From positions 23,072 through 87,071 of the forward strand of contig SVSS01000006.1 in assembly GCA_015064185.1 (NCBI GenBank): a stretch of DNA of 64,000 bases, written 5' to 3'. Below, in pieces: positions 1 to 10,204 of the stretch; the stretch's first letter is position 1; each line of letters starts with the position of its first letter. This DNA comes from Oscillospiraceae bacterium. GTDB lineage: Bacteria; Bacillota; Clostridia; Oscillospirales; CAG-272. The notes beneath the pieces were generated by a model, which was not told the origin of the DNA, did not search any database, and worked only from the letters and a program-made list of their open reading frames with translations. Both the position numbers and the translations under genes were made by a program.

Positions 1-2500
1 AGATCTCAACCAAACGGGTCTGCCAAATATCGTAACGAACCGAATAGTTCTGAGAAAGGAGCATATCCTCTTTCAAAAGCTCGGTATTGGTATAGGAAAG
101 CAGGAAGTATACACCCGCACCGCTCTCCATTGCCTTAAGCATTGCATAGGTAAGGTTACCCTCAAGATTGAGTGCGCTGCTTGCGAATTCCACGTAACCA
201 TGGAGTACTACACCCATAAACGGAACCGTTGCCAACTCGGTAATGTAGCCATTAGAGCTAAGCGGTACGTCAAGAATATAATCAGCATAGTTCCATGTAA
301 ACGCGTTGCCGCCATCTACCATAACCTCATAATCACGGGAGGTGAAGTACTCAAGCGCCTTTATAGTATAGCTCTTAGAGTCCTCACGCAACGAGGTATC
401 CTCTTCCGCAAAGCTTGAGTTCAGATCGCTTCCCATAGTGGAGAGCGAGATCGCACCGTTGTCGTACTTGCTGTACTTTTTCTCAAGCTTTTCATAGAAA
501 TGGCTAAAGGTTGCGGGAGAAAGAACCATTTGGAAGTAGCTGACAAGCGACTGCTGCGTAACCGAGTAGGAACGCTTGGAGGTATAACGGTTGTCTACCG
601 TGCGCGCGCCATATTTCTTCATGTCAACAGAGGTGCCGCCGCCGCTGGTGTAAACGAAATCAAAATCGGGGAAAATGCCGAGCTCGGGATGCTCTGCTGC
701 ATATTCAAGCAGATCCTTAAAGCCGGACTTGCCGCCAACAGATCCCTCCCATTTCAGCTTGTAAGGAACCTCAGAATAAAGGCCGCCGTTTGCATAACCG
801 GTAAGCTTAAAGTTTACGTTCGTAACACCCTCGCCTGCCAAGTATTCATACATGGTCTCGATATCCTCAAAGGAGGTCAGCGATACAGAAACGGTTACGG
901 GAATGGACATGATCTTTTTAACGGTGTCCATACAACCAAAGGTTTCGATATAAAGCGGGATAGATGCCGAAACGTCCTCTGCACCAAGGCGCTCAAAGCC
1001 ATTGTCCTTGGCATCAAGATAATCACGATATGCGCACGCCATGCCCATCCAAGAGCACTCATAGTAGCTATCCAGCGATGCAGACTGTGCCTTTGTATCA
1101 TCAGAAAGAATGATATAACGCATTCTGTAGTCGTCGGTATAGCGGCGATTTGCATATACAGACCAGCTCGAGGTAGAGGTATCGGCTTGACGCGTAATAA
1201 ACGAAGCAACTACCGAAGAGTAGAATTTAGTGGAATGATTCGGTGCGATAGAAGCCAAGCTTTCGCCCTCTTCAATGATCGCAAGGAAGCCACGGCTTTC
1301 GGTTTTGCCGTCAGGATAGGTAGCAGTTTCTACCTGACCAAACACGGGCATACGCATCGGCACGATATGAGAACCGATAACCGAGAGAAGCGCATAGTCC
1401 TCACCGTATACACGGGCGGGGCGGGAAATAAACTGAGTCAGATCATACAACGCACCGGAACCGTCGGGAATGAAGGAGTAGCCGGAATACGAGATGCCGC
1501 CGTCGACCGGCTCACCCGTTTCGTTGTTCAAACCGTTGGGGTTACCCTTGTAGCTTGCACCCATATACGGCAAGATCTGAAGATCAGTAATACGATACAC
1601 AGACTCGTCGTAACGCAAGCCATTAGCGGGAAGCGCCACAGAAAGACCGTTTGCATCTACAGTATATTCAAGAGCCAATCTGAATACTGCAGGCGAGGTA
1701 GCCTCGTATTCAAAATCTACAAACTCATAGTCCTCATCCATCTGCGCGAATGAATAATCGGGACAGTAAGCAAGGATCCATGCCTCAAGTTCGCGAAGAA
1801 CCTTGGTTTTGGTTACGTCGTCGTTGAAAACGTAAATGTCGATCCCCTTCTCCTCGGTTACAGGGTATGCTGCAGCAATACCGGGGCCACCCTGCTTCTT
1901 AAGAGTATAATAAGCCATGAATTTGCTGAAATTACGAGTCGAGAGATTTTCCTGAAGGGGCTTCATGATTTTTTCTTCGAAGCTCGATTTTTCAATACGA
2001 AGCGGCACAAGAATGCGAGCCGAGATCTCGCCAATCGCATACTCTACGCGAACACCGTTTTGAATGGGCGTTACCGCATATTGACCCTTAAGAATTGCGT
2101 CTGTGTAGCTGTTAAGGGTCTTTCCGCCGGCTTGGTTATCTACGTAAGTCAAGGAGATCTGTGCCATCAGATCATGGCGAACACTTTCCTCTTTTGAAGT
2201 CTCCTTCTTCATATCCCAAGGATTGGTAAAGAGGATCTCACCCGTTGCGATCTTTTTGTACGCAACAACGCCGAGATTTTCATCGCAAGCAAGCGCGTAG
2301 GTACCATCGTTATAGTACTCCTTCATTGCTTGATAACGTGCCTCGGCACTTTCGTAAGAAACATTGGTATAATCGATTACGGTATCCTCTTCTTCAGCTT
2401 CATCCGCTGCAGAAACCGTTATCGCGGGCAACATGCACGCAAGCATCACGATCGACAGAAGCGCGCAGAGCAACCGCATCAGCAGTTTTTTATTTTTCAT
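1..2500 (-). CDS. DUF5696-type secreted protein (partial, runs off left edge)
   Basis: An uninterrupted minus-strand frame runs from an ATG at 2500 to the left edge, 833 codons, with no stop in the lines checked by hand; the C-terminus lies outside the window. AAGGAG sits 8-9 bases before the ATG. Residues 1-32 form a signal peptide (MKNKKLLMRLLCALLSIVML, then an Ala-rich cleavage region). The mature part is soluble, rich in aromatic and acidic residues, without membrane segments in the visible portion. From memory it resembles the DUF5696 family, which sits next to sugar ABC transporters in Clostridia and whose biochemical role is not established. It is the last visible gene of the five-gene operon read from about 10.2 kb, 20 bases after the NHL/YIP1 gene. 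A role at the cell surface in glycan handling is inferred from the neighbours. Confidence 0.8.
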   Translation of the reverse strand, partial: MKNKKLLMRLLCALLSIVMLACMLPAITVSAADEAEEEDTVIDYTNVSYESAEARYQAMKEYYNDGTYALACDENLGVVAYKKIATGEILFTNPWDMKKETSKEESVRHDLMAQISLTYVDNQAGGKTLNSYTDAILKGQYAVTPIQNGVRVEYAIGEISARILVPLRIEKSSFEEKIMKPLQENLSTRNFSKFMAYYTLKKQGGPGIAAAYPVTEEKGIDIYVFNDDVTKTKVLRELEAWILAYCPDYSFAQMDEDYEFVDFEYEATSPAVFRLALEYTVDANGLSVALPANGLRYDESVYRITDLQILPYMGASYKGNPNGLNNETGEPVDGGISYSGYSFIPDGSGALYDLTQFISRPARVYGEDYALLSVIGSHIVPMRMPVFGQVETATYPDGKTESRGFLAIIEEGESLASIAPNHSTKFYSSVVASFITRQADTSTSSWSVYANRRYTDDYRMRYIILSDDTKAQSASLDSYYECSWMGMACAYRDYLDAKDNGFERLGAEDVSASIPLYIETFGCMDTVKKIMSIPVTVSVSLTSFEDIETMYEYLAGEGVTNVNFKLTGYANGGLYSEVPYKLKWEGSVGGKSGFKDLLEYAAEHPELGIFPDFDFVYTSGGGTSVDMKKYGARTVDNRYTSKRSYSVTQQSLVSYFQMVLSPATFSHFYEKLEKKYSKYDNGAISLSTMGSDLNSSFAEEDTSLREDSKSYTIKALEYFTSRDYEVMVDGGNAFTWNYADYILDVPLSSNGYITELATVPFMGVVLHGYVEFASSALNLEGNLTYAMLKAMESGAGVYFLLSYTNTELLKEDMLLSQNYSVRYDIWQTRLVEI

Positions 2501-2520
2501 TTTTTATCTCCTTTCCGCGC

Positions 2521-4716
2521 TTACAGTCGATAATTGATCTCGGAAACGATGTTGGAAACAAACGTTACCATATCCATAACAAGAGAGGTGAACAAAACAC
2601 CAATAAACATGATAAACGCCATACCAACTATAGTACCGAGAACAGTAACAAGGTTTTTGCCCATGGTGTAATCGTGCGTAACCATTGTACCAAAGAACAG
2701 CAGCATACCCGTCCAAATAAATCCAAGAACTGTGATAAGGCTGAGAATGTTAAGCTCCTCCGCTACCATAAAGTTGGAGAACAGGGTTACGGGAATGGTT
2801 GTAATTGCAATGGGCAGTACCGAGTAGCCGGCAGCAATGAAAATATCCTTAAAGCTACCTTCGCCCTCAAACAAGGTGGTAAGACACCAGTTTGCAACCA
2901 CAAACAGCAGCACCGGTACAAACACTACCAAGATCTGCATAAAGATATTTGCAGTGCCGGTGCCCTGCGGATTCATAACGTAGCCAGAGCCGATCGCACG
3001 GTAGAACAGTGCCACCACGGTAATCACAAGGAATACCAACGCGCCTCTCACAGAACCACGCTTTTCATGCTTCAGATCCCAGAAGCCGTCCATCGGGTGG
3101 AACATCAAGTGGAATACATAGTACAGCTCATCCTTAAAGGTACGAGTTTTACCGGAAACAGATACCTGCTTGTTAATCTTAGCGGCATGCTTGAGGAATT
3201 TACTGATAAGCACGCAAACTACTACAATAACGATAGGGATCAACAGGAAGAAGCGGGACATCCACTCCTTGCGAATTTCTTTATACGCAACAGAGTAGTA
3301 TTGGGTATCATAAGCCGCACGGAAGTAGTCAAGCGACTCCTCGTATTTGCCAACGTTACCCTGAGACAAGCACTTACCAATACCGACGTAAGCAGCGTCG
3401 TAGTTGGAGTTACGCATCAAGATCTCACTCCAGTCATTCAAAGCAAGGTCGTAAAGACGCTGGTTTTGATGGTAAAGTGCGCGGATCAGCACATCACCGT
3501 ACTCGGTGCGCTTAAACACGGTAATGTTACCGCTCGAATCAAGCACAAGGAATACATCATCTTGATAGCAGATCGCACGGATCGATCTCTCAGTAAAGTT
3601 ACCGATCTGGTTACCCGTATCGGCATAAGCAAACAGCAGATTGCCGTCATAGTCGTAGGTGAAGATCTTACTACCATGGTAGTCAAAGATCGACCATGTG
3701 CCCTCGGGACCGCACGCAACGTCCTCAACACGGGAAACTCCGGATGAGCCCTTCGCGCCCATCGTCATATAATTGATCTCACCGGCAGGCGGCCAAAAGC
3801 CGTTACGGCGCATGATCTCATCACCGGCAGGGTTAAGCAGCTTTACGGGCGCATAATCACCCTTCGTATCCTTAGAAGTGATCGCAGCTGCCATTTGCGC
3901 GAGCAGCTCTTCAGCGTAAATACTTGCGTAAATAAAACCGTTCTCATTAATAGTGATATTGTTATAAGGATAAGAAATAACCGTTTGGGATACGGCTCTT
4001 TGCTCCTTGGTCTGGAAGCGACGCCAAATTTTATCCCATACAGAAAGCACCGACTGCTGTGCACCGATAAAGGAGGTAAACTCACCCTTGTCGGTCATAA
4101 CAATGATACCCTCACTGGTCTCGGAGGAAACCACATAAAGTCTCTCGTAAGCGTCAACCGCAATTGCTACGGGCCAATAAACGGCATTTTCAGAAAACAG
4201 CTCGGACTTAGGCGCTTCGATTACAGAATCAAAGCTACCGTCAAGGTTAAAGGTCACGATACGGTTTGCCTGCGTGTCGCACACAAAGATGCGACCCGGA
4301 TACTTCAGCTTGGGTTCACCGTTTTCATCAACACCCTCGTAACGATTCTCTGTTACGAAAACGCCCTCAGGCTTGGTAAAGTAATCGGCAATACCCTGAC
4401 CGTTTGTAAAGTTTTTGATCTCAAAGCGGAGATGGAAGTAACGGTCAAGGCAAATGATACGGTTGTTATCGGTATCGGCAATATAAACGTTACCTGCCTC
4501 ATCAGTAACCATATCATTTACATTAGAAAGCGGCGCTTCAACACCCATTGTTTTGTAGTCGATGATCTTCTCTGCCGTATAAGCGTCAGGAGAATACAAC
4601 GGGGAGCCGCTAATGGAATAGGTGTAGGTTGTGTATGCCTGCGCAGCACCCACCGGGATGGAAAGCACCATCAGGAGGGCAAACAGCACACATATAACAG
4701 ATATGATTTTTTTCAT
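2521..4716 (-). CDS. NHL-repeat / YIP1-domain membrane protein
   Basis: 731 residues. A signal peptide (about 1-25) is followed by a beta-propeller region (about 50-420) with NHL-like repeats such as DEAGNVYIADTDNNRI and GRIFVCDTQANRIVTF, a short TPR-like helical stretch (about 425-490), one membrane helix (about 492-512), and a C-terminal domain with about five membrane helices (about 550-731) resembling YIP1. The propeller would lie outside the cell, anchored by the membrane part. The gene lies 15 bases after the second permease gene and 20 bases before the DUF5696 gene, so it is expressed with a sugar transporter. The architecture recurs near carbohydrate ABC transporters in Clostridia; a sensing or substrate-handling function is inference. 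Confidence 0.8.
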   Translation of the reverse strand: MKKIISVICVLFALLMVLSIPVGAAQAYTTYTYSISGSPLYSPDAYTAEKIIDYKTMGVEAPLSNVNDMVTDEAGNVYIADTDNNRIICLDRYFHLRFEIKNFTNGQGIADYFTKPEGVFVTENRYEGVDENGEPKLKYPGRIFVCDTQANRIVTFNLDGSFDSVIEAPKSELFSENAVYWPVAIAVDAYERLYVVSSETSEGIIVMTDKGEFTSFIGAQQSVLSVWDKIWRRFQTKEQRAVSQTVISYPYNNITINENGFIYASIYAEELLAQMAAAITSKDTKGDYAPVKLLNPAGDEIMRRNGFWPPAGEINYMTMGAKGSSGVSRVEDVACGPEGTWSIFDYHGSKIFTYDYDGNLLFAYADTGNQIGNFTERSIRAICYQDDVFLVLDSSGNITVFKRTEYGDVLIRALYHQNQRLYDLALNDWSEILMRNSNYDAAYVGIGKCLSQGNVGKYEESLDYFRAAYDTQYYSVAYKEIRKEWMSRFFLLIPIVIVVVCVLISKFLKHAAKINKQVSVSGKTRTFKDELYYVFHLMFHPMDGFWDLKHEKRGSVRGALVFLVITVVALFYRAIGSGYVMNPQGTGTANIFMQILVVFVPVLLFVVANWCLTTLFEGEGSFKDIFIAAGYSVLPIAITTIPVTLFSNFMVAEELNILSLITVLGFIWTGMLLFFGTMVTHDYTMGKNLVTVLGTIVGMAFIMFIGVLFTSLVMDMVTFVSNIVSEINYRL

Positions 4717-4731
4717 GTTTTTCCTCCTTAA

Positions 4732-5607
4732 TTAGTCTTTCATACCGGAAGAGCCCATCGTTTCGATAATGTTGGACTGGGTGATGACAAATACGAGAAT
4801 AGGCACAAACATCATAATAACAAGGGATGCTGCATGTGCACCTGCACGCTTGATACCACCCGCCATGATCTGACCGATAGCGTAGTTAAAGGACTTAAGC
4901 TGCTCGGAATGGATATAGATCGAAGCACCCTTGTTCCAAAGATCCTGGAAGGAGTAGATGATCAGTGTCAGCCAAGCGGGCTTAACCATGGGCATTGCGA
5001 TCACCCAGAAGGTGTAGAGCTCGGATGCACCGTCAAGACGGGCAGACTCGAGAACCGCATTAGAAACGTTGGTTTCCATAAACTGCTTCATCAGGTAAAG
5101 GCCAAGCGAGGTTGCCCAAGCAGGTATAATGATCGCCCAATATGTATCGATCCAGTTCAGCGCACTCATAATAATAAAGGAAGTGATCGCCGTAACGGTA
5201 GAATGGAACATCAGGGAGGTTCTTACCGTTTTAAACATCCATCTACCGCCCGGGAACTTGATCTTCGCCATGGCATATGCTGCAAGCGAGGAGAAGAACA
5301 GGTTTCCGACCGTACCCGTAACAGAGGTAAATACGGTGTTAAAGATGTAACGTGAGAAGGGCACCCACGAGGTGGTCATCAGCATGAACAGATCGCGGTA
5401 GTTTTTGAAGGTAGGATTGCGCACGAAGAAGCGCGGGGGGAACATCCAGAGCTCGTCAAGAGGCTTGAGAGACTGGCTGACAACGTATACCATGGGCAGG
5501 AACATGAAAGCTCCCAAAATGATCAGCATTACACTGATGCCCACATCACCGCCGGCCGAGCGGTTCAGTACGACTTTATGTTTTCTTGTACGAAGTTTCT
5601 TTGCCAT
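4732..5607 (-). CDS. Carbohydrate ABC transporter permease, MalG/UgpE type
   Basis: Start placed at the ATG at 5607 (MAKKLRTRKHKV), one base after the stop of the upstream permease and behind AAAGGTGGG; the longer frame beginning at 5655 overlaps that gene and lacks similarity. 291 residues with about six membrane helices and the typical permease EAA loop (LESARLDGASELYTFWVIAM), which contacts the ATPase. This is the second permease of a CUT1-type sugar importer; the partner is the gene at 5609-6544. No ATPase is encoded in the visible operon, so a shared MsmX-like ATPase elsewhere probably energises it. Confidence 0.9.
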   Translation of the reverse strand: MAKKLRTRKHKVVLNRSAGGDVGISVMLIILGAFMFLPMVYVVSQSLKPLDELWMFPPRFFVRNPTFKNYRDLFMLMTTSWVPFSRYIFNTVFTSVTGTVGNLFFSSLAAYAMAKIKFPGGRWMFKTVRTSLMFHSTVTAITSFIIMSALNWIDTYWAIIIPAWATSLGLYLMKQFMETNVSNAVLESARLDGASELYTFWVIAMPMVKPAWLTLIIYSFQDLWNKGASIYIHSEQLKSFNYAIGQIMAGGIKRAGAHAASLVIMMFVPILVFVITQSNIIETMGSSGMKD

Positions 5608-5608
5608 A

Positions 5609-6544
5609 TTACTGACCCACCTTTGAAAGCACTTTCTTAACCAGCATGTTGGCACCGATCATGACTGCAAAGAGGACAACCGCGATCGCCGAGGAATAGC
5701 CAACCTCAAAGCGCTGACTGCCGTAGTCATCAAGATGGTGCATAATGGTATGCGCCGCATAATCCACAGACGGGAAGCCGCAAAGCGCAGTAACTACGCC
5801 ACCGAAACCAAATGCAGATGTGATCGACATAACGGCGCCGAACATCAGCTGCGGCTTCATGGAGGGCAGCGTGATATACCAAAGCTCCTGCCAACGGTTA
5901 CGCACGCCGTCAACCGCGCCTGCCTCATACATTGAACGGTCAATGCCCTGCAGACCCGCGATAAAGGACAGGAAGGAGGTACCAAGCGAGGTCCAAATAG
6001 CAACTACGATACAAAGAGGCATAACGTATTTAGCATTTTGGAAAAATTGGATCTCTTTGGTAATAAGTCCGAGATCAAGCAAGATACCGTTTACCCAACC
6101 GTAAGAGTCGCCCGAGAACAGGGTACCCCAAATGAGGTACACCTGACCGGAGATGGAGGGTGCGTAGAAGACAAGCGTTACCAATGCACGGATCTTGGGA
6201 GGCAGCTCGTTGATGAACCACGCAACCATCAGAGACATCAGGTAAGAAACAGGTCCTACGATCATTGCAAAGATCAAGGTGTTTTTACAAGCAGTAATAA
6301 AGATATCATCGTCGAGGAACAGACGAATGTAGTTATCAAGCCAAACCACATCCGGGATCTCGAGCAGGTTAAAGTTTGTTAAACTGATCACCATCGAAAG
6401 TGCAACGGGGACCACGGTGAAAAGTGTGAAGATCAACATATAAGGTGCTATCATTGCGTAAGCAACCTTATTGCGCTTCATCTCTTTCCATGTCCATTGT
6501 GCACGCGTCATGTCCGATCGGATCACCGCTTTTTTCTTTGACAT
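5609..6544 (-). CDS. Sugar ABC transporter permease, MalF/UgpA type
   Basis: 311 residues: cytoplasmic N-terminus (about 1-30), first helix at APYMLIFTLFTVVPVALSM, six helices in all, and the conserved loop (YEAGAVDGVRNRWQELWYI) for docking to the ATPase. First permease of the pair, 40 bases after the solute-binding-protein gene and one base before the start of the second permease, so translation is probably coupled. Its ribosome binding site (AAGGAGAAAAAAC before ATG) has 12 bases complementary to the candidate small RNA at 59.6 kb. The substrate is not deducible; an oligosaccharide is likely from the CUT1 family. Confidence 0.9.
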   Translation of the reverse strand: MSKKKAVIRSDMTRAQWTWKEMKRNKVAYAMIAPYMLIFTLFTVVPVALSMVISLTNFNLLEIPDVVWLDNYIRLFLDDDIFITACKNTLIFAMIVGPVSYLMSLMVAWFINELPPKIRALVTLVFYAPSISGQVYLIWGTLFSGDSYGWVNGILLDLGLITKEIQFFQNAKYVMPLCIVVAIWTSLGTSFLSFIAGLQGIDRSMYEAGAVDGVRNRWQELWYITLPSMKPQLMFGAVMSITSAFGFGGVVTALCGFPSVDYAAHTIMHHLDDYGSQRFEVGYSSAIAVVLFAVMIGANMLVKKVLSKVGQ

Positions 6545-6584
6545 GTTTTTTCTCCTTACAGCACTAATTTAAATGTAACCGAAG

Positions 6585-9500
6585 TTATGCCATCACAAGG
6601 ATCGCTCTCTCAAGCGCGGCGATGGTATCTGCAAACGCAGAAGCATCCAGCGCCTTCAACTCGGCAAGAATGTTTTGCAGCACGTGATATTCAACCAGAT
6701 CGTATTTCTCGATCTCAATGAATTCGATCACGTCGCCCATAATCCTTGTTGCCGAAGTTGCGAGCTCACTCTCTGCCCCGAGATCCTTTACATCCTCCTC
6801 AAATGCCGCAAGCATCTGATCAAGACGCTTGCTCTTAAGGGTCTGACCGATCTCCAGAGTTTCAAGACCGAACTCCTCACGCTTTCTCGTGATCTCTTTA
6901 TTTATGATTGTAATGTAGCTTTGCAGCTCTTGGATAGGATCCTTGTTGTCGTTGTAGGCGGCAAGGAAAGCAAAGTTCGTATAACGGCTAATAATATAGG
7001 TACCGGGGTAATCGGGAATAGATGCGAGGTTGTTGAACTGATACATCAGCTGCTCAAGCTCAGCAGAGGTCCAAGGCATTTCGGAAAGTGCGTTGAGGTT
7101 TGCAGTCGCATGCTTTGCCGAAGGACCGATGATCGCAACCATTTCGTTGGAATACGCGATCTGGCAGTCTGCGCCGGAATGCCACTTCATAAATTCCCAA
7201 GCACGTGCCTTGTCAAGCTCGCCCGCTTCACCACCCTCGCTACCACAGCCGTTCATCATACAAATTGCGGAAACGGTTGCAACGGCAACGTTATTGATCG
7301 TACCGTCAGCCTGCTCGATACCGGGCAGCGGATAGAAGTTCCAAAGGCCCTTGATCTCAGTAGCAAACACGATCAATTGGTTATATGTACCGTTGTAAGA
7401 GGCAAAGCCAATCGGCATTTCTCCCGTACGGAAACGGTTCGGGAAATCATAGGATTTGGGGAAGGAATACATGGTGAAGAAGTTGCACATCGTATCAAAG
7501 GCTTCAAGACCCACGTTGGAATCCAGGTTGATACGCATACCGCCATCGGCAAAGAGCGTGCCGCCCATTTGATATAGGAAGACTTGATAGTTCGTATGCA
7601 TACCGATCTGCATGTTGTTTGCCTGCAGCGTCGGAATTGCAGCAAGCACGTCATCCCACGTTCTCGGAATTTCAATGCCAAGGTCAGCAAGAATGTCCTC
7701 GCGAACAAACATCATTTCGAAGTTCTGCGTTTCAGGCAAGCCGTAGCAGTGGTAAATACCGTCGGAATCCTCAATACCAAGCACCGCCATTGCGGCATCA
7801 TTGAAGTTTGCCTTGGTATACTCCTCAAAGCCCGCCATATTTTCCACAGGAAGAACCGCGCCACGGATCGCGTAATTGATTACGTTTCCTTCACCGACGC
7901 CGATATAAACGTCAGGTCCCATGCCCGAAAGAACAGAAGGAAGCAAAGTGCCGCCGGCGACAAGCTTCAGATTTACAGTGGTATTAAGCTCACTGTTGGG
8001 TGTGAAGTCGTTATTAATAAGGTTACGCAGAACCTGTGCCTGGTCACGACCGGTCGCGATCCAAACGTCAATGCTTGTATCGGCAGCATTTTCCTCCCCT
8101 GTAGCACCCATACGGTCATAGTTGCGGAAGAAGGACATGATAAAGCTCGAAAGCTCGTGCCAAAGCGCCTGCCAGAAGCCTGCCTTTGCTTTGGGGAGTT
8201 CATCGCCAAGCGGCTGTACTACCAAACAATCAAGCTGAAGGGGCTGTGTTTTCGCGTCACTCACCCAAGTACCGAGAGAGCCGATGTAGGATTTGAGCTG
8301 ATCCAAATATTTTGCAACCTCATCCTCATTGGTGCCCATACGGTCGAGCAGCCAAGCAACCTTTTCAAGCGTAGCCACGTTGGAGCTCTTTTCACCCGTT
8401 ACGCGGGAAAGCTCCTCAGCGATCGCATAAAGCTCGCGAGACTGCAGGATCATGTCGATCATAACATCGGGCATCGTGCGAGAGAAGCCGTAATCACGGA
8501 GCTCGTCGGGAGATGCGCCCGTGAGCTTAACGATTGCAAGATAGTCGTTGTTTACCGCCGTAAGCGCTTTGCTTACGCGGCTTACGATACCGCCCATGGA
8601 GCCGAGCACCACTTCAAGCGTGATCGTGTATTCTACGCCTTCCTTAAAATAAAATTGGAACGCGTCACCGCCGTTGTTAAGCAGCGTGGACTGCCATTCT
8701 GAGCTGTAATTAAAGTGCACCTGAGATGCCTCAAAGAACGGAACAGAACCATCGTAATATCCAAGCTCGCCCGCAGCAGCGCCCGAGCTGGAAATGCGCA
8801 GTGCACGACAAACGTACATGCCGTCAAGCACATTCTGACGATAGCGAGCAGCGATGTTATACATACCGCTATTGTTTACCTTAAAGCTATAACGCACCCA
8901 CTGGCCCGCAGTCTGCCACTTTTCACCGCCAATGGTGTTGAGCAACGTGCAGGTCGTATCGGAGGGCAAGGTGGCGGCATCGGTACGGTCCTCAACGGGA
9001 TAAACAGTCTGCGAGGAGGAGGCACCGGAATACTCAGCCTGGATCAGCACCTTATCGGTGCCGGATCCGACATTCGCAAACTGATTCAAGTAATCCTCGT
9101 AAGAGCACAGATCCACGTGAGGCACAAGAACGATGGATTGAATAGACAAGGGCTCGTTGACCGCTTCCAGGGAAATGGTGCGCGTGCCTGCCTCAAACAC
9201 AAACTCAAAGCTCTCGGCATAAAAGCCGTCAGCATCGCGAAGCTCATACCAGCTGAGCGTCGGCGTCTGAACCATGCCGGGGCGCAGCTCGTTGCCATCG
9301 ATATCCTTCGCAAAGAAGCGAACCGTATATTTGGTTACAAAGTTAGCCAACGCGGAGGTCCAAACCGTGGGGACCTCCAAGCGAACGTAGGTCTTGCTGT
9401 CCTCGGTCACAACCTCCGCAGAAGCAAAGCCTGCAGCCAACGCCTCGGCGTGAATGTCAGCAACAGAAGTTTCCTTCGTTGCCTCTACCTGGGCGTAGGT

Positions 9501-10007
9501 ATATTGATTCTTCCACGTTTTGGGCAACGTCAAGAAACGAGCCTCGGCGAAAGGAATCGTATCATCGATCTTCAAAATACGCTCGATCGATGCAGTCTTT
9601 GCATCATCGGGCAAGTAATTGATGATGATGCTGTACTTCGCCGTAGCAGGAATGTTGACCTCCCACTTCGTAGTACCCGCATTCGGTGTGTAAAGCAACT
9701 TGGTACCGTCATCAAGAACGATCTCACGCACGTCGGGGCCTGTGGCAGAACCCTTTATAAACTCCTTGTACTGTGTGCCGTCGATCTCAATGGCAGCCGT
9801 TGCTCTTTCAACGTCATCGCTGTTCTTGAGATACGTCTCATAAGCGTCTGCGTTGAGTTGTTCCCTGATATCTGCCAAGGTCTTATCGGTGGTTGAGCCG
9901 GATCCACCCGCATTTTCGCCGGCAGCGCCGATCGTCAGCGTGCCGCCGAAGATGAAGGTCACCGCCAGAACCAAGGCAAGAAGTCGTTGGAGCATCTTCT
10001 TTTTCAT
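6585..10007 (-). CDS. Very large secreted solute-binding protein (SBP_bac_1-like) with N-terminal beta-rich domains
   Basis: 1140 residues; ATG at 10007 behind AGAGGAGG. Residues 1-28 are a signal peptide (MLQRLLALVLAVTFIFGGTL) without a lipobox cysteine, so it is apparently not a lipoprotein. Residues about 60-300 and 320-475 look like beta-sandwich modules; the second has phrases such as WVRYSFKVNNSGMYNIAARY seen in carbohydrate-binding-like domains. A classic extracellular solute-binding domain covers about 645-1015 (DVWIATGRDQAQVLRNLI; YGLPETQNFEMMFVREDIL; IPRTWDDVLAAIPTLQ). The rest is helical. Usual family members have 400-560 residues, so this is two to three times the normal size. First gene of the operon, directly upstream of both permeases, hence the binding component. 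Anchoring is unexplained. Confidence 0.85.
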   Translation of the reverse strand: MKKKMLQRLLALVLAVTFIFGGTLTIGAAGENAGGSGSTTDKTLADIREQLNADAYETYLKNSDDVERATAAIEIDGTQYKEFIKGSATGPDVREIVLDDGTKLLYTPNAGTTKWEVNIPATAKYSIIINYLPDDAKTASIERILKIDDTIPFAEARFLTLPKTWKNQYTYAQVEATKETSVADIHAEALAAGFASAEVVTEDSKTYVRLEVPTVWTSALANFVTKYTVRFFAKDIDGNELRPGMVQTPTLSWYELRDADGFYAESFEFVFEAGTRTISLEAVNEPLSIQSIVLVPHVDLCSYEDYLNQFANVGSGTDKVLIQAEYSGASSSQTVYPVEDRTDAATLPSDTTCTLLNTIGGEKWQTAGQWVRYSFKVNNSGMYNIAARYRQNVLDGMYVCRALRISSSGAAAGELGYYDGSVPFFEASQVHFNYSSEWQSTLLNNGGDAFQFYFKEGVEYTITLEVVLGSMGGIVSRVSKALTAVNNDYLAIVKLTGASPDELRDYGFSRTMPDVMIDMILQSRELYAIAEELSRVTGEKSSNVATLEKVAWLLDRMGTNEDEVAKYLDQLKSYIGSLGTWVSDAKTQPLQLDCLVVQPLGDELPKAKAGFWQALWHELSSFIMSFFRNYDRMGATGEENAADTSIDVWIATGRDQAQVLRNLINNDFTPNSELNTTVNLKLVAGGTLLPSVLSGMGPDVYIGVGEGNVINYAIRGAVLPVENMAGFEEYTKANFNDAAMAVLGIEDSDGIYHCYGLPETQNFEMMFVREDILADLGIEIPRTWDDVLAAIPTLQANNMQIGMHTNYQVFLYQMGGTLFADGGMRINLDSNVGLEAFDTMCNFFTMYSFPKSYDFPNRFRTGEMPIGFASYNGTYNQLIVFATEIKGLWNFYPLPGIEQADGTINNVAVATVSAICMMNGCGSEGGEAGELDKARAWEFMKWHSGADCQIAYSNEMVAIIGPSAKHATANLNALSEMPWTSAELEQLMYQFNNLASIPDYPGTYIISRYTNFAFLAAYNDNKDPIQELQSYITIINKEITRKREEFGLETLEIGQTLKSKRLDQMLAAFEEDVKDLGAESELATSATRIMGDVIEFIEIEKYDLVEYHVLQNILAELKALDASAFADTIAALERAILVMA

Positions 10008-10204
10008 GTTTTCCTCCTCTTACTGCACTCGCAGTTCTTCGTATTGGCGTGGCACGGCAAGCGCCGCAACACGCAACGCGTGCCCACGTCACACACGCAC
10101 GAAAGAAACATAGTGAAGCAGCCGCACGAGCCGCTCCGCTTTTCGGCATATGCAAAGTGAGCACCGAAGCTCCCACTCACGCAGGAACCCCGCTGTATGG
10201 CAAC

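Noticed and set aside
500..1753. 417-codon plus-strand open frame
   Set aside because: It is the mirror of the DUF5696 gene on the minus strand; its translation is low in sensible domains and has no ribosome binding site.
2245..3747. 500-codon plus-strand open frame
   Set aside because: Antisense to the NHL/YIP1 gene, whose signal peptide, repeats and membrane helices are convincing; composition (many His, Arg, Asn) is typical of a shadow.
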